Assembly: GCF_006965485.1 (NCBI RefSeq)
Contig: NZ_CP041360.1
Span: 4,320,501 to 4,384,500 of the forward strand
Length of the DNA stretch: 64,000 bases
Direction of reading: 5' to 3'
DNA from: Spirosoma sp. KCTC 42546
GTDB taxonomy: Bacteria; Bacteroidota; Bacteroidia; Cytophagales; Spirosomataceae
Positions 9,177 through 16,983 of the stretch are shown piece after piece. The translations under genes were made by a program, and so were the position numbers. The notes under the pieces were generated by a model that did not search any database, was not told the DNA's origin, and saw only the letters and a program-made list of their open reading frames with translations. Every line of letters begins with the position of its first letter. Within the stretch, counting starts at the first letter, position 1.

Positions 9177-9415
9177 TCTTCTCGACCATCAAGTACTCGA
9201 TCCCAACTACGTATTTCTCGTTGCCATTCGGACGGGTCACCAAATGACGCACCAACTCCCCCTCCAGAGGCTATTTCTTCCATTAATTTTAGGAAGTCAT
9301 TCTTTTTTTTATCAATATCCTGTCGATCAACAACTCGTGCGTTTAATCTCGGAAGCAGAGCAAGCAGTAATTCTTTGTCCTGTGGTGTATCAACTTCTAT
9401 TAATAGCTGTTCCAT
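9173..9415 (-). CDS. Antitoxin partner of the PIN toxin (VapB-like)
   Basis: A short acidic protein encoded directly before the PIN toxin with a 4-nt overlap. I prefer the start at 9415 (MEQLLIEVDTPQDKELLLAL, 80 residues) over 9451. The shorter form begins with the usual leading strand of this antitoxin type, and the longer form would overlap hisD. The C-terminal segment DPSEWQREIRSWDR looks like the toxin-wrapping tail of Bacteroidota VapB-like antitoxins (DP..WQ.EIR). DNA-binding residues are not obvious, so autoregulation is uncertain. The gene lies 32 nt downstream of hisD on the same strand. Confidence 0.78.
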   Translation of the reverse strand: MEQLLIEVDTPQDKELLLALLPRLNARVVDRQDIDKKKNDFLKLMEEIASGGGVGASFGDPSEWQREIRSWDRVLDGREE

Positions 9416-9447
9416 AACTTTCTTGTTTATCCAGCAAGATAACAAAA

Positions 9448-10737
9448 TCAAGCCGGATTTACTTCGGTAAGACTGGCTAGTCGTAGGCTTACCGCTCGCT
9501 TATGCGCATCCAATGATTCGGCCTCGGCCATTGCTTCCACCACGGGACCCACGTTCTGTAAACCTTCGGGCGTAATGTACTGGACCGTAATTTTCTTCAC
9601 AAAACTATCCAGGGATACACCACTGTATGCCCGTGCGAAACCATTAGTAGGAAGCGTGTGGTTGGTACCCGATGCATAATCGCCAGCGGATTCGGGCGTG
9701 TAGTTTCCGAGAAAAATAGAACCTGCGTTGATAATTTGGTCGGCTACTTCTTCCGCGTTTTCAATGCTCAGGATCAAGTGTTCGGCGGCATAGTCGTTTA
9801 ACAAGTCGATGGCATCAGCTTGGTTATCTAGCAAAATCATCTTACTGTTTTCCAACGCTTTAGTGGCCATTGCTTGCCGGGGAAGTCGACTTAGTTGCGT
9901 ACTTAACGTCAGGTTAACACTGTTAAGTAGCTTTTTACTAGTTGAAACCAACAACACCTGACTATCAGCCCCATGCTCTGCCTGTGATAATAAATCGGCA
10001 GCGACAAAGGCGGGTATGGCAGAATCATCAGCATACACCGCTACCTCACTCGGTCCAGCGGGCATATCAATGGCCATGCCTTCTTTTGCGACTAACATCT
10101 TGGCGGCTGTCACGTATTGATTGCCCGGACCGAAGATTTTATACACCTTCGGCACCGACTCTGTTCCGTAGGCCATAGCGGCAATGGCTTGTGCTCCACC
10201 AATGCGGAATACCTTTGTCACACCAACTAGTTTCGCGGCAAAGTATATAGCGGGGTGATTACTCGGTGTACAAAGCACTACTTCCCGGCAACCCGCCAGT
10301 TGCGCTGGAATACCCAACATTAAAACCGTACTAAATAATGGAGCGGTACCGCCTGGAATATAAAGCCCTACCTTTTCGATACCTACGCTTTTTCGCCAGC
10401 ACAGTACCCCCGGCATCGTTTCGATTTTCTCGACGGGCTGCTTTTGTCCTTCATGAAACAAGCGAATATTCTGATACGCCTGCCGAATAGCCGCTTTTAG
10501 CCCATCGCTCAGTTGCGCTTCGGCTTCGTCAAGTTCATCAGGGCTAACTTGCAGTTGACTCTTGCTCAACTCAATCTTATCGAATTTCTCCGCCAGCTCA
10601 AGTAGCGCACCATCTCCGCCAGCACGAACCTGCGCTAATATAGGTGCCACCGCAGCCTCGATCTGCTGTGTCGACTGAACAGGACGAGCCAGCAAAGCAG
10701 GCCATTCAGCACGGGAAGGAAACGGGATGATATTCAT
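9448..10737 (-). CDS. hisD: Histidinol dehydrogenase
   Basis: HisD is the zinc enzyme that oxidises histidinol to histidine in two NAD-dependent steps. Family signatures include VGLYIPGGTAPLFSTVLM, GPGNQYVTAAK, MPAGPSEVAVYAD, DLLSQAEHGADSQ and the active-site region SAGDYASGTNHTLPT. I place the start at 10737 (MNIIPFPSRAEW, 429 residues), which is the normal family length. The ORF extends to 10791, but that extra part reads through one arm of a hairpin element and is not expected to be translated. hisG lies upstream across that hairpin and a VapBC-like pair lies downstream. Confidence 0.96.
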   Translation of the reverse strand: MNIIPFPSRAEWPALLARPVQSTQQIEAAVAPILAQVRAGGDGALLELAEKFDKIELSKSQLQVSPDELDEAEAQLSDGLKAAIRQAYQNIRLFHEGQKQPVEKIETMPGVLCWRKSVGIEKVGLYIPGGTAPLFSTVLMLGIPAQLAGCREVVLCTPSNHPAIYFAAKLVGVTKVFRIGGAQAIAAMAYGTESVPKVYKIFGPGNQYVTAAKMLVAKEGMAIDMPAGPSEVAVYADDSAIPAFVAADLLSQAEHGADSQVLLVSTSKKLLNSVNLTLSTQLSRLPRQAMATKALENSKMILLDNQADAIDLLNDYAAEHLILSIENAEEVADQIINAGSIFLGNYTPESAGDYASGTNHTLPTNGFARAYSGVSLDSFVKKITVQYITPEGLQNVGPVVEAMAEAESLDAHKRAVSLRLASLTEVNPA

Positions 10738-10742
10738 TTTTG

Positions 10743-10833
10743 TAGGAGCGAGGAGCGAGTAGTGAGGAGTGAGAATGGCTGGCGCGTCCATTTGCTTGCG
10801 TCAGCCATTCTCTTTCCTCACTACTCGCTCCTA
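10743..10833. repeat. Heptamer-arm hairpin element A, between hisG and hisD
   Basis: The left arm is made of 7-nt words (GGAGCGA 10745-10751 and 10752-10758, GTAGTGA 10759-10765, GGAGTGA 10766-10772). The right arm is their complement with one word fewer (10811-10831). Between them lies a 30-nt palindromic core, 10777-10806, starting GGCTGGCGC and ending GCGTCAGCC, closely related to the core at 15833-15862. The hairpin lies inside the his operon, so it could attenuate or process the transcript. Confidence 0.85.
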
Positions 10834-10840
10834 TATACTT

Positions 10841-11701
10841 TTAATAAATCATTTTCTCAATCGGGATAACCAGAATACCTTCGGCACCGGCGGCACGGAT
10901 GGCTTCAATGTTTTCCCAGAACTCATTTTCATTCAGTACCGAATGAACCGAACTCCAGCCTTCGGTAGCCAACGGGGTTACGGTCGGGCTTTTCATACCC
11001 GGTAGTAAGGCTGTTATTTGGTCGAGAGCATGATTCGGCGCGTTTAACACAATGTATTTGTTGTTTTTGGCCGCCTGTACCGATTTGATCCGGAACAGGA
11101 GTTTATCAACCAACGACTGCTTATCCGCATCCAGTTCAGGGCGTGCAATGAGAATGGCTTCAGAACGAAATATTGTTTCAACTTCCTTCAACCCATTACT
11201 CAGTAACGTACTTCCCGAACTGACAATATCGCAAACGGCTTCAGCGAGCCCGATGCTGGGTGCAATTTCAACCGATCCACTAATCTCATGAATCTCGGCC
11301 CGAACGCCCTGCTCGGCAAGATATTTCCCTAATAAATTCGGATAAGACGTAGCAATATTTTTACCGTCCAGGTGCTGAATGCCCGTCCACTCCACACCAC
11401 GCGGAACAGCGATGGATAGACGGCACTTAGAAAAGCCCAGTTTGTGAATCGTTGTTACTGGCCGACCAGTTTCAACGGCAACATTTTCGCCAACGATACC
11501 TAAATCGGCTACGCCATCTTCAACGTAACCAGGAATATCGTCGTCGCGCAGGAATAGGAATTCAGCGGGGAAGTTCGACGAAACGGACTTGAGCTTACCG
11601 GTGCCGTAGTCGAAGCGGATACCACATTCTTTGAAAAGCTGGTATGAATCTTCGCTTAACCGACCGTTTTTTTGCAGAGCAATTCGTAATACAGAAGACA
11701 C
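10841..11701 (-). CDS. hisG: ATP phosphoribosyltransferase (long form)
   Basis: HisG joins ATP and PRPP in the first, feedback-controlled step of histidine synthesis. At 286 residues it is the long form with a C-terminal ACT-like regulatory domain that binds histidine, so no HisZ partner is needed. Visible signatures are LRIALQKNGRLSEDS at the N-terminus, RDDDIPGYVEDGVADLGIVG, and EISGSVEIAPSIGLAEAVCDIVSSG (PRPP-binding region; given here only as the family landmark around residues 139-163). It is the first gene of the minus-strand his cluster, with hisD 103 nt downstream across a hairpin element. Confidence 0.95.
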   Translation of the reverse strand: MSSVLRIALQKNGRLSEDSYQLFKECGIRFDYGTGKLKSVSSNFPAEFLFLRDDDIPGYVEDGVADLGIVGENVAVETGRPVTTIHKLGFSKCRLSIAVPRGVEWTGIQHLDGKNIATSYPNLLGKYLAEQGVRAEIHEISGSVEIAPSIGLAEAVCDIVSSGSTLLSNGLKEVETIFRSEAILIARPELDADKQSLVDKLLFRIKSVQAAKNNKYIVLNAPNHALDQITALLPGMKSPTVTPLATEGWSSVHSVLNENEFWENIEAIRAAGAEGILVIPIEKMIY

Positions 11702-11709
11702 AGTGAATG

Positions 11710-11737
11710 TACGATGTACGAGTTACGATGTACGAGT
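11710..11737. repeat. Four TACGANN heptamers upstream of hisG
   Basis: TACGATG, TACGAGT, TACGATG and TACGAGT follow one another exactly in phase, ending 9 nt before the hisG start codon in its 5' untranslated region. No complementary arm is nearby, so this array is unpaired. It uses the same 7-nt word length as the hairpin arms elsewhere in the window. Confidence 0.7.
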
Positions 11738-11885
11738 TTAGCGACACACCTTGTAATTCGTTGATTTTCAATTAAAACCAGAAACAGCGATTGACCGATG
11801 TGTGGTTTATTAAATTAGGGGGCAAAAATACGCGAAAATGGACAGGTTTCGACGTTTGAACAGGACAACACCTGGTTGCACGGGC

Positions 11886-11948
11886 TTAGCAGCCGCGATG
11901 ATGGCGACGATGTCGGAAAGGAGAATGAGTGGCCCGTTGGGAAATCAT
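11886..11948 (-). CDS. Candidate histidine-rich leader peptide upstream of hisG
   Basis: A 20-codon ORF on the hisG strand reads MISQRATHSPFRHRRHHRGC. Four of the 20 codons are His, three of them in a seven-codon cluster, and its stop lies 184 nt before hisG. In amino-acid operons controlled by attenuation, ribosome stalling in such a leader decides whether transcription continues. A GGCT-GCTA-AGCC stem spans the stop, and repeated CAGG/CCTG words downstream could form alternative stems. Against it: a -7-like box TACCTTTG at 11953-11960 would put the transcript start almost on the ATG (leaderless), and another box (TATTTTTG, 11823-11830) lies downstream. I see no clear U-tract terminator. Confidence 0.4.
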   Translation of the reverse strand: MISQRATHSPFRHRRHHRGC

Positions 11949-12018
11949 AGGGCAAAGGTAAGGAAGAAAATGAGAATGAACCAATTCAACAAAAAGTCCT
12001 TATCAGCCTGCTCGTTCG

Positions 12019-12026
12019 TATCTTTG
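12019..12026 (+). promoter_or_regulatory. Candidate -7 box of queE
   Basis: TATCTTTG matches the Bacteroidota -7 consensus TAnnTTTG exactly and lies 45 nt before the chosen queE start. No good TTG is seen at the usual spacing upstream, so only the -7 element is claimed. Confidence 0.42.
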
Positions 12027-12071
12027 TCTATGCTTTTGGACCACAATCAACAAACATCAATAAAATCGGCA

Positions 12072-12674
12072 ATGTCTATCCTGCCCGTTATGGAAGCGTT
12101 TTACACACTTCAGGGCGAAGGGGCACATTCAGGTAGAGCAGCTTACTTTATCCGGCTCGGCGGCTGCGACGTAGGCTGCTTCTGGTGCGATGTCAAAGAA
12201 TCGTGGGATGCTGATGCACATCCTAAACTAACAATTAATTCCATCGTTGACGGGGCATTACAGTATCCCGGACGGATGGCCGTCATTACAGGTGGAGAAC
12301 CACTCATGCACGACCTTTCTGAGCTAACATCGGCTCTGCAATCAGCAGGTTTTCAGACCAATATAGAAACATCGGGTGTGTGCCAGGCAGTTACGGGTTC
12401 GTGGGATTGGATTTGCTTTTCACCAAAGAAATTTAAAGCGCCCAACCCCGACATTTACAATAAAGCGAACGAGCTTAAAGTTATTATCTACAACCAATCT
12501 GACTTTGCATTTGCCGAGTCGTTTGTGCCTCATTTACGACCCGATTGCAGGCTCTTTTTGCAAACCGAATGGGGTCGTTCCAATGAAATGCTACCTCGTA
12601 TCGTTGAGTATGTAAAAGATCACCCGCAATGGCAAATATCGTTGCAGACACACAAATACATGGACATTCCATAA
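12072..12674 (+). CDS. queE: 7-carboxy-7-deazaguanine synthase
   Basis: QueE is a radical SAM enzyme that makes 7-carboxy-7-deazaguanine, a step toward queuosine in tRNA. The protein (200 residues from 12072) begins MSILPVMEAFYTLQGEGAHS, the usual QueE opening. It carries the cluster motif CDVGCFWCDV (CX3CX2C), then TGGEPLM, IETSG and SPKKFKAPN, and ends SLQTHKYMDIP. The reading frame is open back to 11838, but the extra 78 residues are basic, low in conservation features and precede the candidate promoter. The 3' end overlaps the next ORF start by 46 nt. Confidence 0.93.
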   Translation: MSILPVMEAFYTLQGEGAHSGRAAYFIRLGGCDVGCFWCDVKESWDADAHPKLTINSIVDGALQYPGRMAVITGGEPLMHDLSELTSALQSAGFQTNIETSGVCQAVTGSWDWICFSPKKFKAPNPDIYNKANELKVIIYNQSDFAFAESFVPHLRPDCRLFLQTEWGRSNEMLPRIVEYVKDHPQWQISLQTHKYMDIP

Positions 12675-14623
12675 AGGGAGAAAGGGAGGAGAGGAGGAAA
12701 GGGACAAAGGAACTTTGTTCTATAGTTCGTCTTTTTCTCCCCCTCCTCCCTTTCCTCCTCTCCTCCCTTTCCTCCTTTTCACAGGATACGAAGGCTAAGG
12801 AACTTTACGCCCAATCCATCAAGCTATTTGGCGAACGGAAAGCAGATGAGGCTATTCCATATATGGAGCAGGCCATAAAACAGGATCCAAATTTTACGGA
12901 TGCCTACCTCAAGCTCGGACAACTCTACGAATTCACGAAACGATACGATCCCGCTCTGGCCGTCTATCGGAATGCCATAAAACTCCAGCCCGACAGCCCC
13001 GCATCGGGAGCAGCCTATCAGTCGCTGAGCACTACCCTGCTTCGGCTAGGCCGGTACGGCGAAGCCCTCCCCTATCTCGAAAAATACCAGACGATGTTTG
13101 CCCCTCAATCGGCACAGGCAAAACGAATTGCCCGACAGATTGAAACGGCACGCTTTGCCCAGGAAGCCATACAACATCCCCAGGCCGTTGACCCCAAACC
13201 GCTTTCGTCCATATTGCAAACGACGCCTTCGCAATACTTTCCCGTACTAACTGCCGATGAGCAAACGCTGGTCTTTACAGCGCTGAAACCCGAAGGGGAC
13301 GAAGATCTGATGACGGCCACCTTCAATGGTGAAACCTGGTCCCCTCCTACCTCACTTGCCAGCAACATCAACACACCCGAAAACGAAGGGACAGCCAGCC
13401 TCTCGGCCGATGGACGTACGATTGTATTTACGGCATGCCAGGGTCGTAAAGGATTCGGTAGCTGTGATTTGTATGCAAGTCATAAAACAGGTAGCGATTG
13501 GTCGACTCCAGAAAATCTAGGACCAGCGATCAATACACGTTATTATGAATCACAACCCGCCCTATCGGCAGATGGGCGCCAACTTTATTTTGTTTCTGAC
13601 CGACCAGGCGGAAAAGGTCGGCGCGATATCTGGCGGAGTGATCTTACTACCACTGGGGATTGGAATGAACCTGTCAATCTGGGCGAACCGATTAATACCC
13701 CGTTTAACGAAGCATCACCCTTTATTCACCCCAATGGGCAAAGTTTGTTTTTTGCATCAGAGGGCCATATTGGTATGGGTGGTTACGATCTGTTTGTGGC
13801 CGACAATTGCGCATCCGGCTGGTCGTCACCAACAAATCTAGGTTATCCGATCAATACGTCGGAAGACCAGGCTTCGTTATTTGTATCAGCAAATGGAACA
13901 CGAGCCTATTATTCCTACGAAGAACAGAAAGACGGTGTTTCGCAGAAATCACGGCTATACACCTTCGATTTGCCAGAATCGCTACGTGAACGAATTAAAC
14001 CGGTGAGCTATCTGAAGGGAATTGTAACCGATGCCAAAACGAAAAAGCCGCTAGCAGCAAACCTTGAATTAATTGATCTAAAAACGAATCAGGTCGTTTC
14101 AAGGGTCCAGACCGATAGCCAAACGGGTCAATATACTGCCGTGCTGCCAAGTGGGGGTGAGTATGCCCTCTATGTGAGTCAACCTGGGTATCTGTTTAAA
14201 AGTCTATCCTTCGATTTTACCCAGAAAACTAAAGGTGATGCCATGTCCCTGACGGTTCCACTGGAACCAGCGTTGGCAGGCACATCGGCCAATGAAACTT
14301 TGAACAATCTGTTCTTTGAAACCGGTCGGTACGATCTGGCAGACAAGTCAAAGACCGAACTTGACCATCTATCTACTTTTTTACAGGCCAACCCAACGTT
14401 TAAAGTGGAGATTTCAGGGCATACTGACGACAAAGGTGATGCTGCTATTAATCTGGCGCTCTCACAAAAAAGGGCTCAGGCAGTTGTTGCCTATCTGGCC
14501 AAAGCAGGAGTTGAAGCCAGTCGTATCAAAGCGGTTGGTTATGGTAAAACCCGTCCCCTTGTTCCAAATACAACAGACGAAAACCGACGGCTCAACCGTC
14601 GTATCGACTGGAAATTACTTTGA
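12629..14623 (+). CDS. OmpA-family protein with TPR and WD40-like repeats
   Basis: A 664-residue envelope protein. After a signal region come TPR repeats (about residues 55-165, e.g. AYLKLGQLYEF), PD40/WD40-like propeller strands (about 205-430, e.g. GRTIVFTACQ, GRQLYFVSDRPGGKGRRDIW), a carboxypeptidase-regulatory-like Ig domain (about 450-530) and a C-terminal OmpA domain that binds peptidoglycan (VEISGHTDDKGD, NRRLNRRIDWKL). This domain order is common in Bacteroidota, including components related to type IX secretion and gliding, but a specific role cannot be read here. The start is odd: the only ATG is at 12629 inside queE, and the hydrophobic signal core (LFLPLLPFLLSSLSSFSQ) is encoded by the right arm of a hairpin repeat. 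A non-ATG start nearer the signal is possible. Confidence 0.85.
   Translation: MANIVADTQIHGHSIKGEREERRKGTKELCSIVRLFLPLLPFLLSSLSSFSQDTKAKELYAQSIKLFGERKADEAIPYMEQAIKQDPNFTDAYLKLGQLYEFTKRYDPALAVYRNAIKLQPDSPASGAAYQSLSTTLLRLGRYGEALPYLEKYQTMFAPQSAQAKRIARQIETARFAQEAIQHPQAVDPKPLSSILQTTPSQYFPVLTADEQTLVFTALKPEGDEDLMTATFNGETWSPPTSLASNINTPENEGTASLSADGRTIVFTACQGRKGFGSCDLYASHKTGSDWSTPENLGPAINTRYYESQPALSADGRQLYFVSDRPGGKGRRDIWRSDLTTTGDWNEPVNLGEPINTPFNEASPFIHPNGQSLFFASEGHIGMGGYDLFVADNCASGWSSPTNLGYPINTSEDQASLFVSANGTRAYYSYEEQKDGVSQKSRLYTFDLPESLRERIKPVSYLKGIVTDAKTKKPLAANLELIDLKTNQVVSRVQTDSQTGQYTAVLPSGGEYALYVSQPGYLFKSLSFDFTQKTKGDAMSLTVPLEPALAGTSANETLNNLFFETGRYDLADKSKTELDHLSTFLQANPTFKVEISGHTDDKGDAAINLALSQKRAQAVVAYLAKAGVEASRIKAVGYGKTRPLVPNTTDENRRLNRRIDWKLL
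12680..12771. repeat. Purine/pyrimidine hairpin at the start of the OmpA-family gene
   Basis: A 25-nt G/A arm (12680-12704) is matched exactly by a C/T arm (12747-12771), with additional partial pairing outside. It uses the same words as the element at 3412-3488. The right arm is inside the coding sequence and specifies the hydrophobic part of the signal peptide. Confidence 0.82.
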
Positions 14624-14820
14624 TTTACAGGGCAGGAATTACAAAATACGTGTAGGCTCACAGTAGCCGAGTTCATATTAAATACATTGTACATCGCAAT
14701 TCATAGTGCGTAAATCATTGCTGTTTGCGGGATTTTTTTCAATTTTGTGTACGTTGTCTCAATACCCTCACTTTTTAGGGAGCGGTATTTTTAGTTACCA
14801 GGCAACTCATTCCCACTGCA

Positions 14821-15792
14821 ATGACTTCCGAACACGTTAAGTGCTTAATTATAGGTTCCGGCCCGGCCGGTTATACGGCTGCCATTTATGCCTCACGGGC
14901 GAATATGAAACCCGTACTCTATCAGGGAGAACAACCTGGTGGACAACTTACCATCACTACCGAAGTAGATAATTTCCCAGGATATCCCAACGGAGTTCAG
15001 GGTCCGCAAATGATGCAGGATCTGGAAGCCCAGGCCCGTCGATTTGGTACTGACATCCGCTATGGGATGATCACAAAAGTTGTGTTCGCTGAGCAGCCCG
15101 GTCCGAATAATCCCCACCGGGCTCTTGTTGACGACAAATACGAAATCACCGCCGATTCGGTCATTATTTCGACTGGTGCCTCCGCCAAATGGCTTGGCCT
15201 ACCTTCCGAAATGCGACTCAATGGTCGGGGGGTATCTGCCTGTGCAGTCTGTGATGGCTTCTTTTTCAGAGGCCAGGATGTGGCCATCGTAGGCGCTGGT
15301 GATACAGCTGCCGAAGAAGCCAGCTATCTGGCCAACCTCTGCCGCAAAGTGTATATGCTGGTCCGGCGCGATGAAATGCGGGCGTCGCAGTTTATGCAAC
15401 AGCGCGTCAAAACAGCCCATAACATCGAAATTTTGTATAACTCAGCAACCGAAGAAGTGTTGGGCGACGAAGATGTGACGGGTGTTCTGGTAAAGAATAC
15501 CGTAACCGGTGAAGAACGCGTTTTAGACGTGACAGGATTTTTTGTGGCTATTGGTCACAAACCCAATACCGATATTTTCCGGGAATTCCTCGATCTGGAT
15601 GACAATGGTTATATACTGACCGAGAAAGGAAGCACCCGAACCAATATACCCGGCGTATTTGCCTGCGGTGACGCACAGGATAACATCTACCGTCAGGCGG
15701 TTACAGCAGCTGGCACAGGCTGTATGGCAGCCCTCGACGCAGAACGTTATTTAGTCACGCTGGAAATGCAGGGCGAAGAAATTGTTCATTAA
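14821..15792 (+). CDS. trxB: Thioredoxin reductase
   Basis: TrxB is a flavoprotein that passes electrons from NADPH to thioredoxin in the cytoplasm. In 323 residues it shows the FAD site GSGPAGYTAAIYASRA (12-27), the redox pair C141/C144 in ACAVCDGFFF, the NADPH site VGAGDTAAEEASYLA and the second FAD motif GVFACGDAQD. All catalytic parts are intact and the length is typical. It is flanked by a 197-nt upstream gap (no clear promoter seen) and a perfect 41-bp hairpin downstream. Confidence 0.97.
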   Translation: MTSEHVKCLIIGSGPAGYTAAIYASRANMKPVLYQGEQPGGQLTITTEVDNFPGYPNGVQGPQMMQDLEAQARRFGTDIRYGMITKVVFAEQPGPNNPHRALVDDKYEITADSVIISTGASAKWLGLPSEMRLNGRGVSACAVCDGFFFRGQDVAIVGAGDTAAEEASYLANLCRKVYMLVRRDEMRASQFMQQRVKTAHNIEILYNSATEEVLGDEDVTGVLVKNTVTGEERVLDVTGFFVAIGHKPNTDIFREFLDLDDNGYILTEKGSTRTNIPGVFACGDAQDNIYRQAVTAAGTGCMAALDAERYLVTLEMQGEEIVH

Positions 15793-15800
15793 CAAAAAGT

Positions 15801-15894
15801 AGTTTACGGTTTACGGTTTACGGTTTATGGTTGGCTGACGCATCCTCTTGCTCGCGTCAGCCAACCATAAACCGTAAACCGTAAACCGTAAACT
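15801..15894. repeat. Heptamer-arm hairpin element B: perfect 41-bp stem
   Basis: Positions 15801-15841 are exactly complementary to 15854-15894, with a 12-nt loop. The outer part is TTTACGG words in 7-nt phase (the fourth changed to TTTATGG on one arm and matched on the other). The inner part is a core (15833-15862) that differs at only 5 of 30 positions from the core of element A at 10777-10806, although the arms of the two elements are unrelated. It lies between trxB and a peptidase gene on the same strand and probably also ends trxB transcription, though no U-tract follows. Confidence 0.93.
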
Positions 15895-15907
15895 CATCAA
15901 CTTATCG

Positions 15908-16975
15908 ATGAGAAGAACCGCTACACAGTGGCTACTGGCCATTGGGTGCTTGTGCATTACCGTAACAGCACAGGCCCAGGAGCGCGGGAGATTTAAAAAT
16001 AACCTGCGTATCGCGCCCAAAAACGGATCAAGTCCGAATGCCCCGGTCGTTGAACAGCCGCAAAAAGCGGACGACCAGTTTGAACAGGAAACAACTCAAC
16101 TGCGCTTTAATAATCAGTTTGAGCCGAAAAAAGAATTAAACCCGGTTGTTAGCGAAGACACCAGCCAGCTCGATCAGGGTGAAACTAGTGTAGTTGAAGT
16201 CATAGACTCTGTGCTCGTTGGTAACGAATGGGTAAAGATTGCCGATTACTATGCCGTATGGGATTCCCGCACTATTGACCCCTATAATATCAACCCACTC
16301 GAATTTGACGAAACGATTGATATCAAGTTATATGATCCCCCTGCTAACCGTTTTTGGTCATCTCCACTGGAAATCGGCAAAATGACCTCTAATTTCGGGT
16401 ATCGCTGGGGGCGCTGGCATACGGGTACCGACCTTGATCTTGAAACTGGTACGCCAATCTATTCGGCCTTCGATGGTGTTGTTCGAGTAGTGGGTTGGGA
16501 TGGTAATGGGTACGGACGCTTCGTGCTGGTCCGCCACTATAATGGTCTCGAAACACTCTATGGACACATGTCCAAACAGACCGTGGAGCAGGGGCAACTG
16601 GTTAAAGCTGGTGACCAGCTTGGCCTGGGCGGTAGTACCGGCCGCAGTACAGGACCACACTTACACTTTGAGACGCGGTATGAGGGCAACCCATTCAGTC
16701 CATTGAATATCTTCTCATTTCCAGAAAACACGATTAACTCCGATCATTTTCTGCTAACAGGTTCTGTATGGGATTACCTGCGGGGTGGTCGTTCATCCTC
16801 CTCAGAATCAAGTTCAAGACCGCGATTAAAACGAACCGTATTACACAAGGTGCGGTCTGGTGAAACGCTCAGTTCTATTGCCGATCGGTACGGCCTATCG
16901 TTATCTGCGTTGAAGCGCAAAAACCATATTTCCGGTTCACGACTTCGTCCTGGGCAAAAAATACGTGTACACTAA
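15908..16975 (+). CDS. Secreted M23-family peptidase with C-terminal LysM domain
   Basis: A 355-residue cell-wall enzyme. It has a signal peptide (MRRTATQWLLAIGCLCITVTAQAQ), a long linker, and an M23 (lysostaphin-type) domain around residues 155-275. The zinc ligands fit HTGTDLDL (HxxxD) and HLHFE, and the family landmarks GYGRFVLVRH and LETLYGHMS are present. A single LysM at the end (VRSGETLSSIADRYGLS...GQKIRVH) would bind peptidoglycan. It probably hydrolyses peptide cross-links in the periplasm or activates an amidase. The catalytic residues look complete, unlike EnvC-type regulators. Confidence 0.92.
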   Translation: MRRTATQWLLAIGCLCITVTAQAQERGRFKNNLRIAPKNGSSPNAPVVEQPQKADDQFEQETTQLRFNNQFEPKKELNPVVSEDTSQLDQGETSVVEVIDSVLVGNEWVKIADYYAVWDSRTIDPYNINPLEFDETIDIKLYDPPANRFWSSPLEIGKMTSNFGYRWGRWHTGTDLDLETGTPIYSAFDGVVRVVGWDGNGYGRFVLVRHYNGLETLYGHMSKQTVEQGQLVKAGDQLGLGGSTGRSTGPHLHFETRYEGNPFSPLNIFSFPENTINSDHFLLTGSVWDYLRGGRSSSSESSSRPRLKRTVLHKVRSGETLSSIADRYGLSLSALKRKNHISGSRLRPGQKIRVH

Positions 16976-16983
16976 AGGAGGTA

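Larger units (their letters stand above)
11702..12071. other. Divergent intergenic region hisG/queE (370 nt)
   Basis: This gap must hold the promoters for hisG (minus) and queE (plus). It contains the TACGANN heptamers, the possible His leader ORF, two minus-strand TAnnTTTG boxes (11823-11830 and 11953-11960; the second has a TTG 21 nt upstream at 11982-11984) and one plus-strand box (12019-12026). An ORF runs from 11838 in frame with queE, but its sequence resembles no QueE and I treat it as non-coding. Confidence 0.6.

Noticed and set aside
11838..11960. Possible tmRNA start (GGTTTCGAC-like word near 11847-11855)
   Set aside because: No tRNA-like acceptor and T-loop end with CCA, and no tag-peptide frame is visible downstream; chance word.
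11838..12071. N-terminal extension of QueE in an open frame from ATG 11838
   Set aside because: The 78 residues are unlike any QueE N-terminus, contain the candidate -7 box, and precede the typical start MSILPVMEAFYT.
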